64,000 nucleotides of DNA, taken from positions 584,481-648,480 of the forward strand of contig NZ_JAJKFQ010000005.1 in the NCBI RefSeq assembly GCF_020966635.1, given 5' to 3'. Position numbers and translations under genes: made by a program. Of this stretch, positions 37,161 through 46,566 are shown piece by piece; the first letter of the stretch is position 1; the number at the start of each line of letters is the position of its first letter. This stretch comes from Stieleria sp. JC731 (GTDB lineage: Bacteria; Planctomycetota; Planctomycetia; Pirellulales; Pirellulaceae). Under the pieces are notes generated by a model. It was not told the origin of the DNA. It ran no database searches and worked only from the letters and a program-made list of their open reading frames with translations.

Positions 37161-37695
37161 CAGCCGCCACGCGCCAGCGTGCGGTTCCCAGTGGTTGGCA
37201 ACTAGGCTCCGACGCGAACCGCGAGTCGGCGCTCTGCGGCTGATATGATTTCGGTTATGGCGATGCATGATCAGCCGCTACGCGCCAGCGTGCGGTTTCC
37301 CGGGATCGGCAACTAGGCTCCGTGGCAAACCGCGAGCTGGCGCTCTGCGGCTGATATGATGCCGGTTGTGTCGACGCATGATCAGCCGCCACGCGCCAGC
37401 GTGCGGTTCCCTGGGATCGGCAACTAGGCTCCGACGCGAACCGCGAGCTAACGCTCGTCGGCTGATAGAATTGCAGTGGTTGCGATGCACGATCAGCCGC
37501 CACGCGCCAGCGTGCGGTTCCCAGGGATTGGTAACTAGGCCCCGAGGCAAACCGCGAGCCGGCGCTCTGCGGCTGATATGATTCCGGTTGTGGTGATGCA
37601 TGATCAGCCGCCACGCGCCAGCGTGCGGTTCCCAGGGATTGGCAACTAGGCTCCGACGCAAACCGCGAGCTATCGCTCTGCCGCTGATAAGATTG
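37161..37695. repeat. 111-bp tandem array, about five copies
   Basis: Units start at 37161, 37272, 37383, 37494 and 37605, exactly 111 bases apart. Each has CAGCCGCCACGCGCCAGCGT on the left and an imperfect reverse complement (AACCGCGAGCTGGCGCTCTG) on the right, so each can fold into a hairpin with a 30-40-base loop. Because 111 is divisible by three, a spurious frame of 127 codons runs through the array on the minus strand. Confidence 0.95.
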
Positions 37696-37741
37696 GGGCT
37701 GATGGGTTTATGCGGACGTTAAACTGAAGAGGACCTGTACC

Positions 37742-39157
37742 TTGTCGATCAATATTCGTATCTCAGCTATGCGATCAAATTTCCTGCACATCGCAGCGCT
37801 CGCTTTTGTTTCGATCTTCTGTGCGTCTGTCCAGGCTCAACCTGCGGTGAGAGCAGCAGCCCAGGGCGACGTGAGACGGCCAAACTTGATTATGATCATG
37901 GCCGACGACATCGGCGTTGAATGCTTGGGCAGATACGGGAGCACTTTGTACAGCACTCCTAATCTGGATCGCCTGGCCGCCGAAGGCATTCGATTTGAAA
38001 ACGCTCATGCTCAACCGATCTGCACGCCCTCACGCGTGCAATTGATGACGGGTATCTACAACAACGAGAACTATTTGCGGTTTGGAGTGCTCGATCCCGC
38101 AGCGACCACCTTTGCCAACGAATTGCGGTCAATCGGCTATTCGACCTGCATCGCCGGCAAGTGGCAGCTTTCGGGCGGATTTGACGCGCCGCGGCGATTC
38201 GGATTTGACAATTACTGTCTTTGGCAACTGACGCGTCGTCCGAGTCGCTATCCAAACCCCGGATTGGAAATCGACGGGAAGGTCGCCGATTTTAAGAACG
38301 GTGAATTCGGTCCTGATATCGTTTCGCAGTACTTGGTCGACTTTATCAGCAAGCAGGCAACACAGAATCCCGAGCAACCGTTCATGGTCTATTATCCGAT
38401 GATCATGCCGCATTGGCCCTTCGTGCCGACGCCGGATCATCCGGACTGGGACCCAGAGATGTGGAAAGATGCTAAGAATGAACCCGGCGGATACAAGGGG
38501 CCAAAGTACTGGAATGCGATGGTGCACTACACCGACAAAATGGTCGGCAAGTTGGTCGATTGCGTTGATCAAAACGGTATTGGTGACAACACATTGATCA
38601 TTTGGACGGGCGACAATGGGACCTACCAAAGCGTGACTTCTATCTGGCGTGGCAATTCCTACGTCGGCGGAAAAGGGCAAACGACCGACAACGGGACACA
38701 CGTTGGCTTCATTGCCCGCTGGCCCGAAGTGATCGAAGCCGGGAGTGTTTCGGATCAATTGGTTGACTTGTCAGATGTTTTTCCGACCTTGGTGGATGCC
38801 GCCGGGCACCAACCCAAGCAAATGGAGCAGCTGTCAGGCGAAAGTTTGCTGCCAGTTTTCGAGGGCAAACCTGAAAATCGCAGTAAGGATTACATCTATT
38901 GCTGGTACGAGAGGGATGGAAAGCGTGACAAGGCCAGCGAGCACGTGCGGACGGCGAGATACAAGCTGTATTCCGACGGCAGGTTTTTTGATACGCACGA
39001 CGACCTGCTTGAAAAACGTGACCTCAGTGGTTCAGAGCTAGACCAAGAGACACAGGCCGTATTCAGCAAGTTGACCGAAGCGATGGCCGTTCACAGGGAA
39101 AAAACAAAGGCAAATGACGAAGTCTTGGCAGAACGCCGATCGCGTTTCGGACGCTAA
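37742..39157 (+). CDS. Secreted type I sulfatase
   Basis: A 471-residue arylsulfatase-type enzyme with an N-terminal signal (LHIAALAFVSIFCASVQA). The catalytic cysteine for conversion to formylglycine is in CTPSRVQLMTG (CxPSR type); the metal ligands include NLIMIMADDIG and GDNGTYQS. Enzymes of this kind remove sulfate esters from sugars of marine polysaccharides, a role for which planctomycetes are well known. Maturation needs a formylglycine-generating enzyme, which is not in this window. Start: TTG 37742 with a GAGG nine bases upstream; ATG 37769 lacks a ribosome site. It directly follows the 111-bp array and precedes the sigma factor by 142 bases. Confidence 0.9.
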   Translation: MSINIRISAMRSNFLHIAALAFVSIFCASVQAQPAVRAAAQGDVRRPNLIMIMADDIGVECLGRYGSTLYSTPNLDRLAAEGIRFENAHAQPICTPSRVQLMTGIYNNENYLRFGVLDPAATTFANELRSIGYSTCIAGKWQLSGGFDAPRRFGFDNYCLWQLTRRPSRYPNPGLEIDGKVADFKNGEFGPDIVSQYLVDFISKQATQNPEQPFMVYYPMIMPHWPFVPTPDHPDWDPEMWKDAKNEPGGYKGPKYWNAMVHYTDKMVGKLVDCVDQNGIGDNTLIIWTGDNGTYQSVTSIWRGNSYVGGKGQTTDNGTHVGFIARWPEVIEAGSVSDQLVDLSDVFPTLVDAAGHQPKQMEQLSGESLLPVFEGKPENRSKDYIYCWYERDGKRDKASEHVRTARYKLYSDGRFFDTHDDLLEKRDLSGSELDQETQAVFSKLTEAMAVHREKTKANDEVLAERRSRFGR

Positions 39158-39299
39158 TGGAACCACTTTTTCGGTCCGTTCGACGAACCTGTTGTCGGTG
39201 GGCGGGCCGCCGCCAAGCCGTCTGCGGACTGCAGTTTGCCAAACAAGTCAAATTCGCTCGGGGTTGAACGAAGATTCAGTCATTGGTCATGATGCGCCT

Positions 39300-39959
39300 A
39301 TGGATGAGCCCCAACGTTACAGCAACGACGCCGACCTGCAGAAATTTTTTGACGCCTTAGCACGAGTTCGCCAAGGCGATGATGACGCTATTGCCGAACT
39401 CTGGGACCGATATTTTCAACAGTTGGTTCGATTGGCAGCCAAGCGTTTGCCGGCGAACTTAAAGCGTGCTGGTGACGAAGAAGACGTAGCCCTGTCTGCA
39501 TTTCATTCGTTTATTGCGGGCATTCGCCGCGATCAGTTCCCCGATCTTAGCGGGCCAGATAATTTGTGGGGGCTCTTGATTACCCTCACCAGCCGGAAAG
39601 TGAACGCCCACCTGCGACACCAAACTCGACAGAAACGTGGTGGCGGATCTGTTCGGGGTGAATCGGTCTTTGTTGACCCTGAACAACTCAATCGCAATGG
39701 CGGTATCGGCGCGATCGCAAGTGACGGGAACACGGCGGATTTGACCATTGAGCTGGAAGAAGCATGTAATTCTTTGCTGGATCAATTGCCAGACGCCCAG
39801 CTGAGACAGATTGCGGTGATGCGAATGGACGGATTCCTGGTCGACGAAATCGCCGGTCGAATGGGAATTAGCAAGAGGGCCACAGAGCGGCGGCTGCAAT
39901 TGATCAGGCGGATTTGGTCTGAAGAGGCAGACTCGGACGAAAGAGACTCGTCTGACTGA
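39300..39959 (+). CDS. ECF-type sigma factor (planctomycete Sigma70_ECF)
   Basis: A 219-residue alternative sigma factor. Region 2 helices are in YFQQLVRLAAKRLPANLKRA and DEEDVALSAFHSFIAGI; region 4 contains VMRMDGFLVDEIAGRMGISK with the helix-turn-helix and ERRLQLIRRIW. ATG 39300 is chosen; the frame extends upstream into the sulfatase stop. The WDRYF and DEEDVALSAF features fit the planctomycete sigma group linked to Ser/Thr kinases. It lies 134 bases before a 998-residue kinase, so the two probably form a signalling pair; no anti-sigma factor is present. Confidence 0.92.
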   Translation: MDEPQRYSNDADLQKFFDALARVRQGDDDAIAELWDRYFQQLVRLAAKRLPANLKRAGDEEDVALSAFHSFIAGIRRDQFPDLSGPDNLWGLLITLTSRKVNAHLRHQTRQKRGGGSVRGESVFVDPEQLNRNGGIGAIASDGNTADLTIELEEACNSLLDQLPDAQLRQIAVMRMDGFLVDEIAGRMGISKRATERRLQLIRRIWSEEADSDERDSSD

Positions 39960-40093
39960 TTGAAGGGAACCGATGCGGTGATGCAAAAATTCCAGCTGGA
40001 TCGTCATCAGTGGAACCGGCCTGATCCCCATATTGATCGGGGGCTTGGCTTACGATTGGATCATTGGCATTCATTGAATTGGAAATGCTGCAG

Positions 40094-43090
40094 ATGAACC
40101 TGAATGATCTTTCCGCTGATGATCTAGCGGCACTCGACGCGGTCTGTTTGGACTACGAACAAAAACTGCGCGCCGGAGAAAATGTCGAATCGGAAACCTT
40201 TGTTAAAGCTTTCGTTTCGCGTTATCCACAGACACCTTCCAGGGAACTGGTGGGGCTATTGCGCGAAGAGCTTGCCGCCATTGAAGCGGAAATAAAATCG
40301 ACAGATTCAGCGGGCGGATCGAGCATCAGCCCACCGACCCCTTTCCAGTCGAAAACTTCGTCCGCTGACCGATCCGAAATCGAATCTCATTCACGTCGTG
40401 ACTTTCCGGTTGATGGTACTGATGTCAGTCATGTTGGCACTGGGCAGACCAATCAAACTTCGAGCGGAGAAATTGAAACGCAAGGCGTGGAGACTCATTG
40501 GGCCCCGTCGGCGAATTCAGCAGGAGAAGACGGATTACTGGGTGGACGCCCTGTCAGCCAGATGGACACCGGATCTGGTCACTTGTCTTCTGGCAAGCAA
40601 GACTCGTCATCACTTGACGGTGACGGTCGGAATAAACAACCCGTTGACGTAAATCCTGTTCACGAAGGCGACCACGATACCAAGTCGCTACGTCAACGGT
40701 TTTCGATCGGCCCATTTTCTGTCACGGCAGTGCTTGCCAAAGGAGGCATGGGCGTTGTCTATCGTGCGGCTGACACTCGTCTGGATCGTCCAGTCGCGAT
40801 CAAGATGCTGGGGTTTCCACATCTAGCGGCAAATGATCCGCGTCGAGTTGAATTGGTGGAGCGATTTGAAAGGGAGGCGAAGGCTGTCGCAGCGCTATCG
40901 CACCCTAACATCGTCGAGCTTTTCGATGTTGGTGTTGCCGATGGGTCGCCCTACGCTGTGATGGAATTTCTTAGCGGCATGACGCTCGCCGAGCAACTCG
41001 CCGCAGGGCCGTTGACTGTGAAGCAGACGACGGATGTCGGAATGCAAATCGCTAGTGCTTTGGCGACAGCCCATTCGTCTGGCGTCATTCATCGCGATTT
41101 AAAGCCGCAGAATGTGATGCTGGTTGATGACGCATCCGATGGCAACCTGCGCATCAAGCTTGTTGATTTTGGGTTGTCTCGAGTCAGCGATAGTGACTTG
41201 CGACAAGGCGATTCGAAAAAGACTCGTGCAGGAATGATTTTGGGCACACCTGGATACATGGCGCCCGAACAAGCCAGAGGCGAGGCCGCAACGGAAGCTG
41301 CCGATATGTTTGCCTTCGGTTGTGTGCTTTACGAATCGATGTACGGTTCACCTGCCATCGTGGGTGAGACCGCGGCGGATCGGCTGGCGTTTACCTTACA
41401 AGGTGAAATTCGTTACCCCGAAAATGCATGCGAGCAATCCAGAATTGTTTGCGATGTGATTCGTCAGTGTCTGCAAAAGGATCCGGTTCTACGTCCATCG
41501 GCAGCCGATGTCACAACCAAGCTGCGGGCCTACAACATCAAGCAAACTCGCGAGGCTGCAGAAGCAGAAATCCGGGCGGAGCTCGGGAAAACCTCTGTGT
41601 GGGAGTCCGTCACTCGTCGACATGCGCTGACAACGATTGCCGGTGGGATGCTAGGAGGATTGCTGGGGGCGCTGTCATACCGCTCGTCCGCGAATCCGAT
41701 GGCGAAGGTTCAGGCGATCGCGGTTTTGACCCCAAGAGAAAACAGTCGCAACTCCAGTACCGTAGGTGATCGTGTGCCACTGGATGCCAGACGGATCGAG
41801 GACGCTGACATCTTGGCATCATCGCTTGTGAATGAATTTTCCAAGATCGATGGGTTGGCAGTGCGTCCCTATCGACCGATGGTTGTCGATGATTCGCACA
41901 GCTACGTCGAGCTTGGAAAAGAGTTGGATGTCGAAGTCCTTATCGACGGGGTATTCAAACAACAACGACGCGGCGAGAGGTTCTTCTGGTCGTTCTACTG
42001 GCAAGTGATTGACGCCAAGGAAGGCACGGTAGTCGCTGGAAACGAATTCGTTATCGAACAACAGCAGGAAAGCAGCGAAGGGCAGTTCTTGGCTCGCAGT
42101 ACCGTTGCTGCTGAGATTGCGAAACAGATCGGCAAGAATCTGCAAACAACCGGGCAACATAGCGAGGATCAACCGGATCCACATTCCTATGGATGCTTGG
42201 TGAAAGGCCGCGCGTACGCGGACATTGACAGTACGATGGGATTGCAAAATGCACTCGCATGTTTTCTGCATGCCCATCAAGAGGATCCGCGACTCAGCGA
42301 GCCGCTCGCAGCCTCTGCGGTCACTGCGCTACATTTGGCTGCACGCAGCGGAATGCCAAAAGCCGCAGGCTACCTGAAGACCGCGACGGACAATTTCACC
42401 CATGCGATGGAGCTGGACCCTCATTCACAAGATGCTCGTCTGGCGCGAGCGATGTATGAGTGGCAGGCTCAGTACGACTATCCTTTAGCCGGTGAAATTT
42501 TCGAGGAACTGCGACGCGAAAATAAATACGACTGGCAAATCGAACACCAGAGCAGTTTGTACTTCGCGGCGATAGATCGAGAGATGGAATCGCTCGACGC
42601 GATCAACCGGGCGGCGAGATTGAACCCCATGTCACTGATGGTCAAAATCGACCGTGCACGTTTGGATTGGTTCTTCAACTATCAAACGCGTGCCAAGCGT
42701 GATGTAACTCGATATTTTGAGACAACGCCTAAGGACTATCCGGCACGCCGCTATGTGATTGGATTGCTGTTGGATATGTATGAGGAAGAGGTGCGGTATG
42801 ACGAAGCCGCGGAATTGATGGGGCAGCCGACTGACCAGACATTCGATCGACAGCGATACTACGCGTTGCGAGAAGAATTGCTTGAGGCTTTCCCATATGG
42901 TCCGTTTGGTGTGGAACTCAACCGCGCGATCTGGCAGTTGCGTTCTGGTGGCGCGGTCGACGAAAGTTTGTCGAGTCGGTTGGACGAAGCGAGCGCGTTG
43001 ATGTTCCCATTGCTACTCGCGAAGCACCCAGCGTTTAGCCAAATGAAGTATTCGCCGTCCGTCGCCCAGATCTTGCCCATTGCGACGTGA
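40094..43090 (+). CDS. Giant Ser/Thr kinase with TPR-like tail (sigma factor partner)
   Basis: A 998-residue protein. A 70-residue helical N-terminal module (LSADDLAALDAVCLDYEQKL) and a disordered linker lead to the kinase domain at about residues 200-480: AKGGMGVVYRAADTRL, VAIKML, catalytic HRDLKPQNVML, DFG in VDFGLSRV, and GTPGYMAPEQARGE. A membrane helix follows near 515-530 (IAGGMLGGLLGALSYR). The outer part has a TolB/adenylate-cyclase-like alpha/beta domain (ADILASSLVNEFSKIDGLAV) and TPR-like helices to the end. ATG 40094 has GGAA nine bases upstream. Kinase and sigma factor together are a known planctomycete signal module; phosphorylation of the sigma factor is inference. Confidence 0.88.
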   Translation: MNLNDLSADDLAALDAVCLDYEQKLRAGENVESETFVKAFVSRYPQTPSRELVGLLREELAAIEAEIKSTDSAGGSSISPPTPFQSKTSSADRSEIESHSRRDFPVDGTDVSHVGTGQTNQTSSGEIETQGVETHWAPSANSAGEDGLLGGRPVSQMDTGSGHLSSGKQDSSSLDGDGRNKQPVDVNPVHEGDHDTKSLRQRFSIGPFSVTAVLAKGGMGVVYRAADTRLDRPVAIKMLGFPHLAANDPRRVELVERFEREAKAVAALSHPNIVELFDVGVADGSPYAVMEFLSGMTLAEQLAAGPLTVKQTTDVGMQIASALATAHSSGVIHRDLKPQNVMLVDDASDGNLRIKLVDFGLSRVSDSDLRQGDSKKTRAGMILGTPGYMAPEQARGEAATEAADMFAFGCVLYESMYGSPAIVGETAADRLAFTLQGEIRYPENACEQSRIVCDVIRQCLQKDPVLRPSAADVTTKLRAYNIKQTREAAEAEIRAELGKTSVWESVTRRHALTTIAGGMLGGLLGALSYRSSANPMAKVQAIAVLTPRENSRNSSTVGDRVPLDARRIEDADILASSLVNEFSKIDGLAVRPYRPMVVDDSHSYVELGKELDVEVLIDGVFKQQRRGERFFWSFYWQVIDAKEGTVVAGNEFVIEQQQESSEGQFLARSTVAAEIAKQIGKNLQTTGQHSEDQPDPHSYGCLVKGRAYADIDSTMGLQNALACFLHAHQEDPRLSEPLAASAVTALHLAARSGMPKAAGYLKTATDNFTHAMELDPHSQDARLARAMYEWQAQYDYPLAGEIFEELRRENKYDWQIEHQSSLYFAAIDREMESLDAINRAARLNPMSLMVKIDRARLDWFFNYQTRAKRDVTRYFETTPKDYPARRYVIGLLLDMYEEEVRYDEAAELMGQPTDQTFDRQRYYALREELLEAFPYGPFGVELNRAIWQLRSGGAVDESLSSRLDEASALMFPLLLAKHPAFSQMKYSPSVAQILPIAT

Positions 43091-43137
43091 TGGGGATTGA
43101 GAAGGCTGGGGACGCGTCCCGATCGCGTTCTAGCTCG

Positions 43138-43866
43138 TTGTGGACGAGGTGACGAGTCCTGTTTTTGAGTCCCTCAGTAGCGAGACAGGTCGTTTCATAA
43201 CCGTCGCTAGCGCGACCCGGCTCAGTTTGTATGGTCTCTATCAGCCGCCACGCGCCAGCGTGCGGTTACGTGTTCAGGACTAGTGCGCCGTTAACCGCGA
43301 GCTGGCGCTCTGCGGCTGATGAGATAGCGGTTTTGACAGCCGAGGCGCGATCAGCCGTGGGCGCGTGCGTCCTATTTTATAACCGTCGCTAGCGCGACCC
43401 GGCTCAGTTTGTACGGTCTCTATCAGCCGCCACGCGCCAGCGTGCGGTTACGTGTTCAAGATCGGTCTGGGGGAGAAACCGCGGGCTGGCGCCCTGCGGC
43501 TGATGAGAAGGCAGTCCGGGGAATCGGGTGATGATCAGCCGCTACGCGCGAGCGTGCGGTTCTGTGTCCTGTGCGAGGTTCGGTGATTCATTGAACCGTC
43601 GCTAGCGCGACCCGGCTCAGTTTGTACGGTTTCTATCAGCCGCCACGCGTTAGCGTGCGGTTACGTGTTCGGGACTAGTGCGCCGATATCCGCGAGCTGG
43701 CGCTCTGCGGCTGATGAGAGGGCAGTCCGGGGAATCGGTTTCTATCAGCCGCCACGCGCCAGCGTGCGGTTACGTGCTCAGGACTAGCAATCCCGATCAC
43801 CGCGGGCTGGCGGCAGTGGCTGATGACAGAAATCGATTCAGCCGTTGCTATCGCGAACCGGACCAG
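43138..43866. repeat. Repeat-rich gene-free region, three long units
   Basis: A GTTGTGGACGAGGTGACGAG motif occurs at 43138. Long repeat units begin AACCGTCGCTAGCGCGACCC at 43199, 43381 and 43594, each followed by a CAGCCGCCACGCG...CGTGCGGTTACGTG arm and, usually, an AACCGCGAGCTGGCGCTCTG reverse-complement arm. The spacing is irregular (182 and 213 bases). Confidence 0.85.
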
Positions 43867-43962
43867 ACTACTCGGCATACGGCTGAGGTGTATGCAACTA
43901 TCGCCAACGGCTATGATTTCGCGTCTGGTGAAACATCCCACAGGGGCATCTTTTGAGCAGCC

Positions 43963-44634
43963 ATGCGAACATTGCTTTTCGATATCGACGGTACCTTACT
44001 GATCACTCAGCGCGCGGGGGCATCGGCGTTAGTCCAGGCAATGGACGAGGAGTTTTCCGTTGAGAACTTTCCGATCGAGCAGATCTGCTTTGGCGGTCGT
44101 ACGGACTGTTCTTTGATGCATGAAATCTTAAGCATCGCCGACATTGACCCTTCGGGCACCAACCGCGAACGCTTGCGCCGTCGCTATGGAACGGTCTTGC
44201 AACAGGTGCTGCCTAGAACTGCCGGGCAGGTGTTGCCCGGTGTCACGGAATTGTTAACCCGTCTGCAAGGCATTCCCGCGACCGCGCTTGCCGTGATGAC
44301 TGGCAACTTTTCCGAAACCGCGAGAATGAAACTAGAGGCTTTTCGGCTGCACCAATATTTTCGCTGGATTGTCGGTGGCGAATTGGATGTCGAACGGTGT
44401 GATTTGGCCCGTCGAGCGACCGATGTTCTGACCAAAGAGTTGGGTCGAAAGCCCAGCGAAGTCACTGTGATCGGAGACACTCCTGCGGACGTGAAATGTG
44501 CCCAAACGATTGGCGCCCGCTGCCTGGCCGTCTGTACCGGAGCCGCTTCCCGCGACGATTTAGAAAAATCTGGGCCCGACCGTATCGTCGATGATTTGAC
44601 CGATCCGACCGTCATCGACTTTCTGCTTCAGTAG
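43963..44634 (+). CDS. HAD-family phosphatase
   Basis: A 223-residue haloacid-dehalogenase hydrolase similar to phosphoglycolate phosphatases. Motif I is LLFDIDGTLL with both aspartates, motif II threonine is in AVMTGNF, the motif III lysine region is TKELGRKPSEV and motif IV is VIGDTPADV. The cap domain of helices lies between motif I and II. The likely substrate is a small phosphate ester; nothing narrows it further. It lies 167 bases before purE, with which it may be co-transcribed. Confidence 0.87.
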   Translation: MRTLLFDIDGTLLITQRAGASALVQAMDEEFSVENFPIEQICFGGRTDCSLMHEILSIADIDPSGTNRERLRRRYGTVLQQVLPRTAGQVLPGVTELLTRLQGIPATALAVMTGNFSETARMKLEAFRLHQYFRWIVGGELDVERCDLARRATDVLTKELGRKPSEVTVIGDTPADVKCAQTIGARCLAVCTGAASRDDLEKSGPDRIVDDLTDPTVIDFLLQ

Positions 44635-44801
44635 TCCGGCGTTTGGGGGCTCCGGTAGCAAAATTTGGTTGGTGTGCCTATCTTCTGGGGCTCAATGTCA
44701 GCCGTTCGCCGGATGTGGGGTGGTCCTCGCATCGTTCGAGTTCGGTTTGCGATGACAATTGAATAGCTGATCAGAATCTAAAACTCCAAATCACTGCGAC
44801 A

Positions 44802-45317
44802 ATGTCTGACCCAGGTACTGAATTTCCCGAAACGGACGCACTCGTGGGCGTCATCATGGGCAGCAAAAATGATTGGGACACCATGCGGCCGGCTTGCGAG
44901 ATACTCGAATCGTTAGGGATTCCGCACGAACGCACCGTTGTCAGTGCTCACCGAACCCCGTCGCGGATGTTTGCCTACGCTCAGTCCGCGAAAAATCGGG
45001 GCTTGAAGGTTATCATCGCCGGAGCTGGTGGTGCTGCCCATTTGCCAGGAATGGTTGCATCGGAAACGACCTTGCCCGTTATCGGTGTCCCCGTGCAAAG
45101 CCGAGCTCTAAACGGAATGGATTCGCTATTGTCGATCGTTCAGATGCCCGGTGGGATTCCCGTCGCAACCATGTCAATCGGGACCAGTGGCGCCAAGAAT
45201 GCCGGGTTGATGGCAGCACGGATCCTAGCCATTGGTGATGGCGAACTACATGCTAGGCTGCAGGCATTTATCGACCAGCAAACACAACAAGTGCTTGATG
45301 CGACTGAGCTGGAATAA
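44802..45317 (+). CDS. purE: N5-carboxyaminoimidazole ribonucleotide mutase PurE
   Basis: A 171-residue class I PurE of purine synthesis. Seen: [14 protein letters not shown] (phosphate-binding GSxSD-like), [12 protein letters not shown] with the catalytic histidine, [17 protein letters not shown], and [22 protein letters not shown]. The mutase moves the carboxylate from N5 to C4 of the imidazole. It is 38 bases upstream of purK, and the two are a standard operon pair. ATG 44802 is the start; a short acidic leader precedes the core. Confidence 0.96.
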   Translation: MSDPGTEFPETDALVGVIMGSKNDWDTMRPACEILESLGIPHERTVVSAHRTPSRMFAYAQSAKNRGLKVIIAGAGGAAHLPGMVASETTLPVIGVPVQSRALNGMDSLLSIVQMPGGIPVATMSIGTSGAKNAGLMAARILAIGDGELHARLQAFIDQQTQQVLDATELE

Positions 45318-45355
45318 AGAACTTACGTTACCCGACCACTACAGCTAACGAATCA

Positions 45356-46507
45356 TTGAACGCGAAAACGATATTGCCAGGCGCCACGATCGGAATGGTG
45401 GGCGGGGGCCAACTTGGACGGATGTTTGCGATCGCCGCAATGCGGATGGGATACAACGTCGTTGTCTTTTGCGGCGCAGAAAACGAGCCCGCCGCACAGG
45501 TAGCAACAAGGACGGTTGTGGGGCATCTTGATGATCATGAGGCCGTGCGAAAGTTTGCTTCCCAGTGCGACGCAATCTCATTGGAATTCGAAAACATCCC
45601 GGCAGACACGATGCGTTTGTGCGGTGAATACGCGCCGACTTATCCCTCGCATCATGTGCTTGCTACAGCTCAAGATCGCTTGATCGAAAAGCAAACGTTT
45701 GCTGATGCCGGCCTTAACGTGACACCGTTTGCCAAAGTCACCGGCCGCCAGGACGTCGAGGCCTTTGCTGCCCAGCACGGATGGCCTGTCATCGTCAAGA
45801 CAGCTCGCAGCGGCTACGACGGAAAGGGGCAACACCGCATTGCTGACGCGACCGAAATCGATGAGGTTCCTTGGCAAGAGACCGAGCATTGGATTGCAGA
45901 GAAGTGTATTGCCTTCGAAGCGGAAGCTTCAGTGATTGTTGCAAGATCTTCGAGGGGCGAAGTACGCTGTTTTCCGCCCTTTGAAAATCATCATGTCAAT
46001 CACATTCTTGATACGACCGTGTGTCCGTCATTCATGTCGCCGGGGCTGATCGAGAAGGCGACGGAGTTGGCAACGAAGGCGGCCGAGGTATTGGATTTGG
46101 TCGGTGTCTTGTGCGTCGAGCTTTTCGTTGCTGAAGGCGATTTATTGATGATCAATGAGGTCGCGCCGAGGCCTCACAATAGCGGCCACTTGACGATCGA
46201 AGCGTGTTTTACGAGCCAATTCGAACAGCATGTCCGAGCGGTTTGTGGGCTTCCACTGGGCGACCCAAGTTTGCGTGTCCCTGCCGCAGCGATGGCAAAC
46301 TTGTTGGGTGATCTTTGGGCCAGCGAAGGGGACACGCGTTGGGATCAACTGCTGCAAGCCGAACCGAGCGTTTCGCTGCATCTGTACGGAAAAGAATCCG
46401 CGAGAATCGGACGAAAGATGGGCCATCTGACGTCAAGCGGTGACAACGTGGACGAAGCACGTCGACGTGTTTTGTCGGCTCGTTCGGTGCTGAGCACGAA
46501 CAGGTAG
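45356..46507 (+). CDS. purK: N5-carboxyaminoimidazole ribonucleotide synthase PurK
   Basis: A 383-residue ATP-grasp enzyme that carboxylates aminoimidazole ribonucleotide with ATP and bicarbonate. The N-terminal GMVGGGQLGRMFAIAAM and ISLEFENIPADTM, the ATP-grasp KTARSGYDGKGQHRI, ECIAFE-like EKCIAFEAEASVIVARS, and EVAPRPHNSGHLTIEAC with the metal/His motifs are all present. Start TTG 45356 is forced by the conserved N-terminus, as no upstream ATG is in frame and the ATG at 45395 would cut GMVGGGQLG. No clear ribosome site; coupling with purE is likely. Confidence 0.95.
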   Translation: MNAKTILPGATIGMVGGGQLGRMFAIAAMRMGYNVVVFCGAENEPAAQVATRTVVGHLDDHEAVRKFASQCDAISLEFENIPADTMRLCGEYAPTYPSHHVLATAQDRLIEKQTFADAGLNVTPFAKVTGRQDVEAFAAQHGWPVIVKTARSGYDGKGQHRIADATEIDEVPWQETEHWIAEKCIAFEAEASVIVARSSRGEVRCFPPFENHHVNHILDTTVCPSFMSPGLIEKATELATKAAEVLDLVGVLCVELFVAEGDLLMINEVAPRPHNSGHLTIEACFTSQFEQHVRAVCGLPLGDPSLRVPAAAMANLLGDLWASEGDTRWDQLLQAEPSVSLHLYGKESARIGRKMGHLTSSGDNVDEARRRVLSARSVLSTNR

Positions 46508-46566
46508 ATTGTTGCGCCCAATGAAGGCGTGACCAACGTGATTGCCTGGTTTCCTGAGCGGCTGCC

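Noticed and set aside
37255-37661. Two overlapping minus-strand frames over the 111-bp array
   Set aside because: The repeat period is a multiple of three, so an open frame is expected without coding.
39114-39299. Longer start for the ECF sigma factor
   Set aside because: Overlaps the sulfatase end and adds residues unlike the family; ATG 39300 gives the usual N-terminus.
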